NCBI GenBank assembly: GCA_963789275.1
Contig: CAWBKF010000004.1
Span: forward strand, 1-64,000
Direction of reading: 5' to 3'
Source: DAHUYF01 sp963789275
GTDB taxonomy: Bacteria; Pseudomonadota; Alphaproteobacteria; ATCC43930; CGMCC-115725
Length of the DNA stretch: 64,000 bases
Each line of letters opens with the position of its first letter. Within the stretch, counting starts at the first letter, position 1. This document shows positions 26,184 to 34,675 of the stretch, piece by piece. Made by a program: the position numbers and the translations under genes. Under the pieces are notes generated by a model. The model was not told the origin of the DNA. It searched no databases and saw nothing but the letters and a program-made list of their open reading frames with translations.

Positions 26184-26849
26184 ATGACCTCGGCACGCCC
26201 GCGCAGCGCCCGCAAGCGCAGCCCCCTACGGGCGCGCCATCCCGCCTTCGACACGACGGAGCATTACGGGCAGCGCCGGGCGGCGATGGTGCGCATCGCG
26301 GTGCATCTCTTCAACCGGTCCGGCTTCCACGCGACATCGGTCGAAGAGATCGCGCGCGAGCTCGGGCTTTCCAAGGCGCTGCTTTATCACTATTTCGCCG
26401 ACAAGACCGAGCTGCTTTACGAATGCTATCTCTACGCGCTCGAGGGCAGCCTCACCGCGGTCAACCGCGCGGCGGCGACCGGACGCAGCGGGCGCGACAA
26501 GGTCGAGGCCTATATCCGGTTGCAATTCGAGACGCTGGCCGGCAAGGACGGCGCCGCCTGGATCCTGAGCGACATTTCGGCGCTGACGCCGCAACAGCGC
26601 CGCGAGGTGAGACGGCAGTCGCGCGCCGTCGATTCCATGCTGCAATCCTTTCTCGCCGAAGGCGTGCGCGACGGCACCATCGCCGGCGCCGAGCCCAAGA
26701 TCACCGAATTCTTCCTGATCGGCGCGCTCAATTGGCTGCCACGCTGGTACAAGCCCGGCGGTACGCTCTCGGGCGCGGAGCTGGCGGACATCTTCCTGCG
26801 CCTGGTGATCGACGGCTTGCGGCCCCGCGCGACTGCCGGAGCGCCCTAG
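26184..26849 (+). CDS. TetR/AcrR family transcriptional regulator
   Basis: 221 residues from ATG 26184 (an alternative ATG at 26163 overlaps the ATPase gene end and would add 7 residues). The helix-turn-helix reads TSVEEIARELGLSKALLYHY, followed by FADKTELL. The C-terminal half is a helical ligand domain (FETLAGKDGAAWILSDISAL). The position at the end of the sugar-transporter operon suggests local control, with the imported compound or its CoA ester as effector (inference). Confidence 0.88.
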   Translation: MTSARPRSARKRSPLRARHPAFDTTEHYGQRRAAMVRIAVHLFNRSGFHATSVEEIARELGLSKALLYHYFADKTELLYECYLYALEGSLTAVNRAAATGRSGRDKVEAYIRLQFETLAGKDGAAWILSDISALTPQQRREVRRQSRAVDSMLQSFLAEGVRDGTIAGAEPKITEFFLIGALNWLPRWYKPGGTLSGAELADIFLRLVIDGLRPRATAGAP

Positions 26850-26880
26850 ACGGGCGGCCGCCAGCGATGCACATCGGAGG

Positions 26881-28311
26881 TCAGGCTTGGCGGTAGCCCA
26901 TGCGGAACGCGCCCCAATGCCGGCCGCGGATGAAAATGGGCGAGGAGCAGTCCTTCATCAGCACGAAATGGCCGGCGCCCATGTCGCGCCGATAGGTCTG
27001 CAGCAGGAAGGTCTTGGTATTGGCCGCGATCTTCTGCACCGCGCGATCGCTGAACACCCGGCGGTTGCGGCAGTTCGCGGCATTCCAGGCGGGATCCTTG
27101 CCTTGCGGCTGGCGGTAGTTGGGGTTGTGCGTCGGCAGGTAGCCGCCGCGCGCCCAGGCGACGCAGAAGACGATGCGCGGGTCGATCTTCTGCAGCGGAT
27201 CCTGGATCGGCGGCAGGAGGCGGTCGGTCAGCTCGACATAGCGGGTGAGAAACTGCTTCGGATTGGTTCCCGGGATCTCGCGATAATCCTCGTCGAAGAG
27301 CGCCTCGACGGTGATCTCGCCGCGCGTGACGGCGGCCTCGAGCGTCGCGGAAATGCGGGCGGCCGCGTCGATGACGGCGCGGATCAGCGGCGTGTCCGCC
27401 GTCTCGACGCCGCTCTCGGCGATGAACTCCACCAGCGTCTCGCTGAGCCCGAGCAGGGCCTCGACGCGCTTGTCCGCCTGTTTGAGGTTGGCCGATGACA
27501 GACCGACGTCGGTCGCGAGCTCGCCAAGCTCGCCCAGCATCGTGTCGCAATGGCCAAGATTGGCTGCGGCCGAATGCGCGATGGCATCGATCTGCTGCCC
27601 CATCACGGCGAAGCCCTGATGCACGCGCTCGATCACGCCTTGCATCCTCTCCGCGCCGGTCCCGGCCTCTCCGGCATGGCTTGCCGCGACCTCGCTGTCG
27701 GCGATCAGGCTGCCGATCTGGCTGGTGAGAGTGCCGACGGTGCTCGCGATGCGGCTGGTCGCCTTGCGCGTCTCCTCGGCAAGGCTTTTCACCTCGCCGG
27801 CCACGACGGCGAAACCTCGCCCGGCCGCGCCGGCCCTGGCCGCCTCGATCGTCGCGTTGAGAGCGAGCAGATTGGTCTGCTTGGCGATCGCCTCGATCGC
27901 CGACGCGACATTGGCGATCTGCTCGAGCACGGAATTGAAGGAGCCGAGGCGCTCGTCGATGCGCCGGACGGCGGAAGTCAGCTCGCCGATATGTCCGACC
28001 GCGCCTTTGACGACGGCGCGCGACTGATCCACCTCGCCGCTCGCGGCCTGCGCGGCGGTCTGGGCGCTGCGCGCCGCCTCGTCGATGCCGCGATTGCCCG
28101 CGACCATAGTCTCGGCCGTGCGCTGCAACCCGTGAAAATGGTCGGCCTGGCGCGTCACCCGCGCCGTCACATCCTCGAGATTGCCAGCGATATCCGCTAC
28201 TTCGACACCGAAGCTGCCGAGGCGCCTCGCCAGCTCGGCGACAAGGCCATCCTTGGCACCGTCCCGCGGCTCCGTGAGCGGAGCGGCAGGCCTGATCGGA
28301 TTGGCGTCCAT
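26881..28311 (-). CDS. Soluble methyl-accepting chemotaxis-type signal transducer
   Basis: 476 residues; ATG at 28311 (codons upstream lack similarity). It has no membrane segment. The coiled-coil signalling hairpin is AIAKQTNLLALNATIEAARA followed by RGFAVVAGEVKSLAEET, near residues 160-200. The C-terminal 200 residues include a conserved extension found on many alphaproteobacterial transducers (KTFLLQTYRRDMG and IFIRGRHWGAFRMGY), probably a sensory module whose ligand I cannot name. It may report cytoplasmic redox or metabolic state to a chemotaxis pathway. No che genes are nearby. Confidence 0.85.
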   Translation of the reverse strand: MDANPIRPAAPLTEPRDGAKDGLVAELARRLGSFGVEVADIAGNLEDVTARVTRQADHFHGLQRTAETMVAGNRGIDEAARSAQTAAQAASGEVDQSRAVVKGAVGHIGELTSAVRRIDERLGSFNSVLEQIANVASAIEAIAKQTNLLALNATIEAARAGAAGRGFAVVAGEVKSLAEETRKATSRIASTVGTLTSQIGSLIADSEVAASHAGEAGTGAERMQGVIERVHQGFAVMGQQIDAIAHSAAANLGHCDTMLGELGELATDVGLSSANLKQADKRVEALLGLSETLVEFIAESGVETADTPLIRAVIDAAARISATLEAAVTRGEITVEALFDEDYREIPGTNPKQFLTRYVELTDRLLPPIQDPLQKIDPRIVFCVAWARGGYLPTHNPNYRQPQGKDPAWNAANCRNRRVFSDRAVQKIAANTKTFLLQTYRRDMGAGHFVLMKDCSSPIFIRGRHWGAFRMGYRQA

Positions 28312-28468
28312 CGACACTTTGCGTCCTGGTGATTCGCACTCGCCGCGACGGGGCAAGATGCCACGGACATGGTAAACAACTGTCTAAAGCAGCACGGCGC
28401 GCCCGTGCTTTTAGGAGCGCGATGCTAAATCGATGACGTCACTGCGGCGGCGTGACCGGCACCTGCTG

Positions 28469-28897
28469 TCAGGGCTTCACACAGGACGAGACGTAAGGAT
28501 AGTACGTCTTCGACACCGGGCAGAAATACCAGACGCTTTGATTTTGCGCGGGCGCGCTCGGTGCGACCTGTGGCGGCGGCGCAGCGACAGGATAGCCATA
28601 AGGATAGGGCGACGGAGCGGGATAGGCGTAGGCCGGATAAGCATAGGGATAGGCGTAAGCCGGATATCCCCAGAAGGGATCGAAGCCGAACGCGCCAAAA
28701 CCGCCATAGAACCCACCGCCCCATCCGCCATGGAAGCCATGTCCGCCCCAACCGCCGCCACGGCCGCCGCCGCCATAGCCGCCGCCGTGAGCGAAGGCTG
28801 GCGCCGCCGCGGCGCCGAGCATCGCGGCGAGGGCGATCACATTAACAATCGCCATCGAGATCTTGCCAGCGCAGCTTCCGATGATTTTGGTTGTCAT
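28469..28897 (-). CDS. Secreted Gly/Tyr/Pro-rich small protein
   Basis: 142 residues with a Sec signal (IVNVIALAAMLGAAAAPAFA). The mature protein is a glycine-rich stretch (GGGYGGGGRGGGWGG), then tandem PYAYPAYAYP units, and a conserved end WYFCPVSKTYYPYVSSC with two cysteines. That C-terminal motif recurs in short exported proteobacterial proteins of unknown role. The upstream start at 28993 adds only non-signal sequence, so ATG 28897 was preferred. Confidence 0.7.
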   Translation of the reverse strand: MTTKIIGSCAGKISMAIVNVIALAAMLGAAAAPAFAHGGGYGGGGRGGGWGGHGFHGGWGGGFYGGFGAFGFDPFWGYPAYAYPYAYPAYAYPAPSPYPYGYPVAAPPPQVAPSAPAQNQSVWYFCPVSKTYYPYVSSCVKP

Positions 28898-29225
28898 GCG
28901 ATGCGTCCTGCGTTGCCTGGTGCTGATCAAAGCCCACCCTGTCAGGACAGCGACATATGGGGTCTCGCCATCAGCACCGTCGTACCGCCGCACATTAAAT
29001 TTCGCTCAGGCAGGACCGGCTGTCGTTTCCGTCATCGCACGAGACCGCCCTCGCACAGCATAACAGCGCGTTCATCAATGACCGCGGCGCGAGCCGCCCG
29101 GCGAAATCGGGCCTTACGGCCGGAACTAGGCGACAGGGCGCGAACCGTCCTACTCTCGCTTTCGGCGGGAGGCGAGACGCCGGTGCCGTGACGCGACGCC
29201 GACCTCCCGGGGAGGCGGGGCCACG
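28898..29225. other. Divergent intergenic region
   Basis: 328 bases between divergent genes. Both starts have good ribosome sites (GGGGAGGCGGGG before 29226). I see no strong promoter, repeat or RNA signal, and the short ORFs lack coding character. Confidence 0.4.
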
Positions 29226-30248
29226 ATGATGCGCCAGGTCTGGATCACGCGGCATGGACCGCCCGAGGTTCTGGCGCTGCGCGAGGCGGCGGTGCCAATC
29301 CCGGGCGCGGGCGAGGTGCTGATCGCGGTCGCGGCGGCAGGCATCAATTTCGCCGACATCATGGCGCGGCGGGGCGTCTATCCCGACGCGCCCAAGCCGC
29401 CCTCGGTCGTGGGCTACGAGGTCGCGGGCGAGATCGCGGCGCTCGGGCCGGGCGCGACGCAGTTCGCGATCGGGCAGAAGGTAGTGGCGCTCACCCGCTT
29501 CGGTGGCTATTCGAGCCATGTCGCCGTGCCCGAGGGCCAGGCATTCGCGCTTCCCGCCGGGCTCGATGCTGCGCATGGCGCGGCGTTGCCGCTCACCTAT
29601 CTCACCGCCTATGCGCTGGTCATCGCGCTCGGCCGACTCGGCAAGGGCGAGACCGTGCTGATCCATTCCGCCGGCGGCGGCGTCGGGCTTTCGGCGATCG
29701 AGCTCGCCGGGATCGTCGGCGCCGAAATCATCGGCGTCGCGTCGGCCGCCAAGCATGATTTCCTGCGCCAGCGCGGCGTGACCCGGCTGGTCGATGCCCG
29801 GGCCGGTGATCTCGTGGCGCAGGTGAAGGCGCTGACCGACGGGCGCGGTGTCGATCTCGCGCTCGATCCCATCGGCGGGCGCTCCTGGAGCCGGAGTTAC
29901 GACTGCCTGGCGCCGCTCGGGCGGCTCGGCGTTTTCGGCTTTGCCGCTGCCGCCGAGCGGACAGGGCGATGGCTGCCGCTGTTGCGCGCGGCCGCCGGCG
30001 TGCCCTGGCTGCGCTTGACGCCGCCGGCACTGATGAATGCCAATCGCGGCGTGTTCGGCGTCAATCTCGGGCATTTGTGGGGCGAGACGACCACGCTCGG
30101 ACGCTGGCTCGCCGATATCCTCCGCTGGCAGGCGGAGGGCAAGATCAACCCGGTGGTCGACCGCGCCTTCCCCTTCGCCGAAGCGGCGGCGGCGCATGCC
30201 TATATCGAGGCGCGACGCAATATCGGCAAGGTCGTGCTGGTCCCTTGA
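29226..30248 (+). CDS. Zinc-independent NAD(P)H:quinone oxidoreductase / medium-chain dehydrogenase (QOR/VAT-1 class)
   Basis: 340 residues. The N-terminal GroES-like half has GINFADIMARRGVYP and VVGYEVAGEI; the Rossmann half has VLIHSAGGGVGLSAIELA near residue 145. No structural-zinc cysteine set is visible, which fits the quinone-oxidoreductase subgroup. The C-terminal RNIGKVVLVP is typical of that group. It is a single gene with no obvious operon partner. Confidence 0.9.
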   Translation: MMRQVWITRHGPPEVLALREAAVPIPGAGEVLIAVAAAGINFADIMARRGVYPDAPKPPSVVGYEVAGEIAALGPGATQFAIGQKVVALTRFGGYSSHVAVPEGQAFALPAGLDAAHGAALPLTYLTAYALVIALGRLGKGETVLIHSAGGGVGLSAIELAGIVGAEIIGVASAAKHDFLRQRGVTRLVDARAGDLVAQVKALTDGRGVDLALDPIGGRSWSRSYDCLAPLGRLGVFGFAAAAERTGRWLPLLRAAAGVPWLRLTPPALMNANRGVFGVNLGHLWGETTTLGRWLADILRWQAEGKINPVVDRAFPFAEAAAAHAYIEARRNIGKVVLVP

Positions 30249-30298
30249 GTGCGGGATCTCAGCGCGGAGCGCCAGGCCGAGGCGGCGCCCGTGCCGGC

Positions 30299-30463
30299 CT
30301 AGGAATGGAAACCGCCGAGCACGAAAATCACCAGACAGACGATGACCGCAACGCCGAGCAGGCCGCCGAAGCCTCTTCCGCCGTAATACTCGCGGCGATA
30401 ACCGTAATAGCCGCCGCCGCCGAAGAGCACGAAAAGTAGCACGATGAGCAGTAGCAGCGACAT
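30299..30463 (-). CDS. Small hydrophobic membrane protein
   Basis: 54 residues from ATG 30463, with an AGGAGGAAG site directly upstream. Two hydrophobic helices (LLLLIVLLFVLFGGGG and LLGVAVIVCLVIFVLGG) flank a tyrosine/glycine/arginine hairpin (YYGYRREYYGGRG). It resembles the many short, function-unknown membrane proteins near stress genes in alphaproteobacteria. Confidence 0.65.
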   Translation of the reverse strand: MSLLLLIVLLFVLFGGGGYYGYRREYYGGRGFGGLLGVAVIVCLVIFVLGGFHS

Positions 30464-30540
30464 TGCTTCCTCCTGAATGCCCCGCGCCGGGAACTCCGCG
30501 GGTCGAGGCTCATGTGGGAGCAAGGTGCGAGAACCGCCAA

Positions 30541-30605
30541 CCTCGGAAACTACTCAGACCGGCAGGCGCCGGCGACGCTAAGGCGACGCTGGGTAGTTTC
30601 CGAGG
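30541..30605. repeat. Long perfect inverted repeat in a divergent promoter region
   Basis: Arms of 13 bp, CCTCGGAAACTAC (30541-30553) and GTAGTTTCCGAGG (30593-30605), flank a 39-bp spacer. The spacer holds a GCGACGCT direct repeat (two copies 3 bases apart) and a GCCGGC core. The element lies between two small divergent membrane or lipoprotein genes. Confidence 0.7.
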
Positions 30606-30723
30606 CTATCGCTTGTCGTTCATTCGGCTTAGATCACGCTGATTGCGGGAACAATCGCTGCTCACCGCGGCGGCAGCACGGGAGCTGACCCGTGTCCCCG
30701 CCATTCGCTGGAAGGGAAATCCC

Positions 30724-30855
30724 ATGAAGTCTCTCAGGAAGATCAAGATTACGCTGCTGCTCGCGTTGATCGGCATCGGCGTGGCCGGCAGCTTGAGCGC
30801 CTGCATCATCGACGATGACGGGCATGGCGGCCACGAACGGCATGACTGGCGCTGA
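30724..30855 (+). CDS. Very small lipoprotein
   Basis: 43 residues; ATG at 30724 with GGAAGGGAAA upstream. A basic start (MKSLRKIKI), a hydrophobic helix and the lipobox LSAC are followed by an acidic, histidine-rich tail (IIDDDGHGGHERHDWR). The lipobox supports export and lipidation. The His/Asp tail could bind metal (inference). Confidence 0.6.
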   Translation: MKSLRKIKITLLLALIGIGVAGSLSACIIDDDGHGGHERHDWR

Positions 30856-31143
30856 TCCATCGCCAGTGACCGGTCCTGCCCCCTCAGGGCGCCGGACATC
30901 CATAGGGAGCAAGGTCATGACCAAAGCGTTGGCCCTGTGTGGCGCGCCGGCGGGGCGGTCGGCGTGTCAGGCCGGCGCTGGTCAACGTCACGCTCACGGA
31001 GCTACCGAGCCCTGGCGATCGCCGGTCGTCCGGGCACCGACGGGAGCCGACCCGGGGCGCGTCGACTGAGCACGGCAGCGCCGCAGCGGCCGATCGCGAC
31101 AGCCACTCCGGAGACCGCCGGGGGAGGGAGGCCGGATTCGACG
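30856..31143 (+). other. Intergenic region before the cyclase gene
   Basis: 288 bases. Overlapping open frames exist, but none has a ribosome site or a recognisable product. A GGGGGAGGGAGG tract at 31119-31130 is the ribosome site for the cyclase. Confidence 0.35.
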
Positions 31144-32097
31144 ATGGAAGCGCCGCCGCTCGAGCGAAAGCTTGTCGCCATCCTCGCCGCCGATGTCGAG
31201 GGCTATAGCCGTCTGATGGGCGTCGACGAGGAAGGCACGCTGGCGACGCTCTCGGCTCATCGCGCCTTGATCGACGCGCTCATCGCGCGGCATGGCGGGC
31301 GGATCTGCGGCACCGCCGGCGACAGCGTTCTCGCCGAATTCGCCAGCGTCTTCGCCGCCGTCCAATGCGCCGTCGAGATCCAGCGTGATGTCGCTGAGGC
31401 CAATCTGACCCTCAGCGACGAGCGCCGCATGTGGTTTCGCATCGGCATCAATGTCGGCGACGTCATGGTGAAGGACGGCGACATCTTCGGCGACGGCGTC
31501 AACATCGCCGCGCGTCTGGAGGGGCTGGCCGCGCCCGGCGGCATCTGCATCTCGCGCGGCGTCCACGACCATGTGCGGCGCAAGCTCGCCTACGGCTTCG
31601 AGGATCTCGGCGAGCAGAGCGTCAAGAACATCGCACAGCCGATCCGCGTCTTCCGCCTGATCGCCGACGCGCCCGCGAGCCCCGGCACGGGAGAGACGCC
31701 GCCGGCGCCCGGCGACATGCTCGCCGATACAGTTCTGCCGAGCAGCGAGCCGCCGGCACCGGCGGCGGCAACCGAGCCGCAATCGGTCGAACTGGCATTC
31801 TGGGACTCGATCAAGGACAGCGCCCGGCTCGCCGACTACGAGGCCTATCTGGAACAATACCCCGACGGCAGCTTCGTTGCGCTCGCGCGCACCCGGCTCG
31901 CGGAGTTTGCCTCCGCTGCCGGCGGCATGCGCGATCCGCAGGACCGCGAGGTCGAGCTGTCGTTCTGGGAATCCGTGCGCGAAAGTGACAATCCAGCGGC
32001 GCTGCAGGCCTATCTGGACAAATACCCCAACGGCGAATTCAAACCGCTTGCCGAGATCCGCCTGAGCGAGCTCGGCGCCCAGCCTGCCTCGTCATAG
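31144..32097 (+). CDS. Class III adenylate/guanylate cyclase with two C-terminal repeats
   Basis: 317 residues. The N-terminal CHD catalytic domain (residues about 8-175) has metal aspartates in LAADVEGYSRLM and GTAGDSVLAEF, and the transition-state Asn/Arg pair in GVNIAARLEG. No membrane segments are seen. After a Pro/Ala linker come two about 40-residue repeats: VELAFWDSIKDSARLADYEA and VELSFWESVRESDNPAALQA, each ending in a YPxGxF motif and a (T/I)RL helix. These repeats occur in other alphaproteobacterial cyclases and secreted proteins and may bind partners. An upstream in-frame extension is without similarity, so ATG 31144 was chosen. Confidence 0.88.
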   Translation: MEAPPLERKLVAILAADVEGYSRLMGVDEEGTLATLSAHRALIDALIARHGGRICGTAGDSVLAEFASVFAAVQCAVEIQRDVAEANLTLSDERRMWFRIGINVGDVMVKDGDIFGDGVNIAARLEGLAAPGGICISRGVHDHVRRKLAYGFEDLGEQSVKNIAQPIRVFRLIADAPASPGTGETPPAPGDMLADTVLPSSEPPAPAAATEPQSVELAFWDSIKDSARLADYEAYLEQYPDGSFVALARTRLAEFASAAGGMRDPQDREVELSFWESVRESDNPAALQAYLDKYPNGEFKPLAEIRLSELGAQPASS

Positions 32098-32128
32098 GAG
32101 GTTTCTGAGGCCGCCGGGGTCGGCGCCG

Positions 32129-33250
32129 TCAGCGCGGGACTGACGCCAACCTCTTCAGCCGGAAGGCCTGGCGGAATGACACCAGGAGCTGCCGCTCCTC
32201 GTCCCACAAGGCAAGCCGCGCGCATTTGAGGCTGCCGAGCAGGGTGAGCCGGCGGGCGTCGCGAAACTCCGGATTCTCCTCGAAGCAGGCGCGCAGGCGA
32301 TAGTTCGGCACCTTGCTGCAGACGTGATGGATGTGGTGAAAGCCGATGGAGCCGGTCAGCCAATGCAGCACCGCCGGCAGATCGTAGAAGGATCCGCCCT
32401 TCAGCGCCGCGGCGTAGAAGTCCCAATCCGATCCCGTCGCCCAATAGGCATGCTCGAACTGGTGCTGGATGTAGAACAACCATATGCCGATCGAGGCGGC
32501 GAGCGTGATCACCGGCAGATAGCCCAGCATGAAGGCGCGCACTCCCGCCGTCAGCAGCAGCAGGATGATGATCGCGGCAAGCGCCGCGTTCGTGCCGACA
32601 ATGCTGCCCCAGATCTTGCGATGTCGAAGCGAATCGCCGACCGGGATCCGGTTGCGGATGACGAAGACATAGAAGGGGCCCAATCCGAACAGCACCAGAG
32701 GATGCCGATAGATCCGATAGACCAGACGCCGCCACACCGGCTGCGACAAATATTCGCGCACGGTGAGCGTGTCGATATCGCCGGTGCCGCGGCGGTCGAG
32801 ATTGCCGGAGCTCGCGTGATGGATGGCATGCGCCTTGCGCCAGAAGGCGTAAGGCGTCAGCGTCAACACCCCGAGGGCGCGTCCCAGGAGATCATTGGCG
32901 CGGCGCGACGCAAAGAAGGAGCCGTGGCCGCAATCGTGCTGGATGATGAAAAGGCGGACCAGCAGCATGGCCGCCGGCACGGCGAGCGGCAGCGTCAGCC
33001 AGGGATGATGTTTGACGCCCCACAGCAGCGCCGCCATCAGCAGCAGAAACGGCAGGCCGGTATCAAGCAGCTGGCCCACGGCACGCCTGAGGTCGGCGCG
33101 GGCATAGGGCGCCACGATCTTCTGCCACGGGGGCGAAGAAGGCACGGGCGGTGAAGCGGCGGTACTCGCGGAGCTTTGCACGGGTGAGCTTTGCTGGTTA
33201 CTTATAGATGGGTGTGGAGAACGCTTCTCACAAGGAAGCGGCTGAGTCAT
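32129..33250 (-). CDS. Membrane fatty acid desaturase (omega-6/Delta-12 type)
   Basis: 373 residues with the three histidine boxes of the di-iron desaturases: HDCGH, HAIHHASS (HxxHH) and HHIHH, arranged around four to six membrane helices. The N terminus is a Ser/Pro-rich tail of about 40 residues. It would insert a double bond into membrane fatty acids. The gene is convergent with the cyclase gene. The exact start is uncertain, because the tail could be shorter. Confidence 0.88.
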   Translation of the reverse strand: MTQPLPCEKRSPHPSISNQQSSPVQSSASTAASPPVPSSPPWQKIVAPYARADLRRAVGQLLDTGLPFLLLMAALLWGVKHHPWLTLPLAVPAAMLLVRLFIIQHDCGHGSFFASRRANDLLGRALGVLTLTPYAFWRKAHAIHHASSGNLDRRGTGDIDTLTVREYLSQPVWRRLVYRIYRHPLVLFGLGPFYVFVIRNRIPVGDSLRHRKIWGSIVGTNAALAAIIILLLLTAGVRAFMLGYLPVITLAASIGIWLFYIQHQFEHAYWATGSDWDFYAAALKGGSFYDLPAVLHWLTGSIGFHHIHHVCSKVPNYRLRACFEENPEFRDARRLTLLGSLKCARLALWDEERQLLVSFRQAFRLKRLASVPR

Positions 33251-33465
33251 CTGACACGCCCGAGCGTTTCCGGGGGCATGGACGCCGCCGCCGCCTGCAT
33301 CCGAGATCGGCGACCCACGGCTGAGGCAATGAGACAGGGCGCCGCCTCAATGTCAAGCCGGCATCCACGGCGCGAGGCCGGCGCCAAGCCCCAACATGGA
33401 GAAGAATGGTGAATTAAGTGTGAGGCGCCGACCGGAACTGCCCGCAGCGCCGTCATCGAACCGCC

Positions 33466-34509
33466 TCATTTGGCGGGAGCGTCGGCAGCGAGCGCGCGCA
33501 TTCCGTCGAGCAGGGCCTGGTGGAAGACTTCCGGCGCCTGGATCTGCGGCGCATGGCCGAGCTCGGCGAATTCGACCAGACGGACATGCGGGATCATCGC
33601 CGCCGCCGCCTTGCCCAGAACCGGATAATTGCCGAGGCTCGGACGGATGGCGGGCGGCGCGAGGTTCTTGCCGATCGCCGTCGTGTCCTTGTCGCCGATC
33701 ATCAGCAGCACCGGCATGGCAAGCCGGCCAAGCTCGTAGAAGACCGGCTGGGTGTAGATCATGTCGTAAAGCAGAGCCGAGTCCCAGGCGACGGCGGCGC
33801 GTCCGGGGCCGCGATACATGCCGGCCAGCATCTGCACCCAGCGCTCATAGCGGGGATCCCAGGTCCCGGCATAATAGGTCGAGCGCTCGTAAGCGCGGAT
33901 GCCGTCGGCGTTGGTGCGCAATTCCTGCCGGTACCAGCCATCGACGCTCTGCCACGGCACGCCCTTGGTCTTCCAATCCTCGAGGCCGATCGGATCGACC
34001 AGCACGAGCTGATCCACCGCCTCCGGGTACATCAGCCCATAGCGGATCGCGAGCATGCCGCCCGTCGAGTGACCGATGACGATCGCGCGGCTTATCCCGA
34101 GCGAGGCCAGCAGCGCCTGCGTGTTGCCCGCGAGCTGCTGGAAGGTGAACTGGTAATGCGCGGGCTTGCTCGATTTGCAGAAGCCGATCTGGTCGGGGGC
34201 GACAACGCGATAGCCGGCCGCGCTCAAGACGGCGATGGTGGCTTGCCAGGTCGCGGCGCAGAAATTCTTGCCGTGCAGCAGCACCACGGCCTGCCCGTTC
34301 GGCTTTTCCGGCGGCATATCCATATAGGCCATGTCCAGCGCGGCGCCCTGCGAGGTGAAGCGGAAATGGCGCACCGGCCAGGGATAGTCGAAACCCTGCA
34401 GCTGCGCCCCATAGGCCGGAGCATCATGGACCGGCGCAGCGCCGGCGGGCGACGCCAGCGCCAGGGCAATGGCGACGCCGTGCGCCGATAAGCGGAGAGA
34501 AAAGCGCAT
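33466..34509 (-). CDS. Secreted alpha/beta hydrolase
   Basis: 347 residues; ATG 34509 gives a Sec signal (LSAHGVAIALALASPAGAA). The fold has the oxyanion motif LLHGKNFCAATW, nucleophile serine in VIGHSTGGMLAIRY and a late histidine in LGHAPQIQAPE. It belongs to the haloperoxidase/ester hydrolase-like group; the substrate is unknown. It is divergent from a second alpha/beta hydrolase gene, with a palindromic operator between them. Confidence 0.85.
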   Translation of the reverse strand: MRFSLRLSAHGVAIALALASPAGAAPVHDAPAYGAQLQGFDYPWPVRHFRFTSQGAALDMAYMDMPPEKPNGQAVVLLHGKNFCAATWQATIAVLSAAGYRVVAPDQIGFCKSSKPAHYQFTFQQLAGNTQALLASLGISRAIVIGHSTGGMLAIRYGLMYPEAVDQLVLVDPIGLEDWKTKGVPWQSVDGWYRQELRTNADGIRAYERSTYYAGTWDPRYERWVQMLAGMYRGPGRAAVAWDSALLYDMIYTQPVFYELGRLAMPVLLMIGDKDTTAIGKNLAPPAIRPSLGNYPVLGKAAAAMIPHVRLVEFAELGHAPQIQAPEVFHQALLDGMRALAADAPAK

Positions 34510-34637
34510 CTTCCTACCTTTGGGGATCAGGGGGCAGCGGCCCGGAACGGCTGGCAGCATAATACATCGTTGATCGTGACGCCCCGATCGCACGCCGCTC
34601 CGGCGGACGCGCCGGTTGACTCCGTCCGACGTCGCCG

Positions 34638-34664
34638 ATATCACTATGTGATATTCATATCACA
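34638..34664. promoter_or_regulatory. Overlapping palindromic operator, GTGATA-N4-TATCAC
   Basis: TGTGATAT-TC-ATATCACA (34647-34664) is a perfect inverted repeat, and ATATCAC-TAT-GTGATAT (34638-34654) shares its left half, so three alternating half-sites are present. The block lies 12 bases before the ATG at 34676, covering the probable promoter or ribosome region. The same GTGATA-N4-TATCAC consensus recurs at 45144-45159. Confidence 0.7.
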
Positions 34665-34675
34665 AGAGAATGATC

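Noticed and set aside
30815..31069. 84-codon frame downstream of the small lipoprotein
   Set aside because: No ribosome site, low-complexity composition and no similarity; overlapping frames look the same.
34647..34664. CRP or FNR binding site
   Set aside because: TGTGA and TCACA are 8 bases apart, not 6, and the FNR pattern TTGAT-N4-ATCAA is absent. Both GTGATA sites keep a different fixed spacing.
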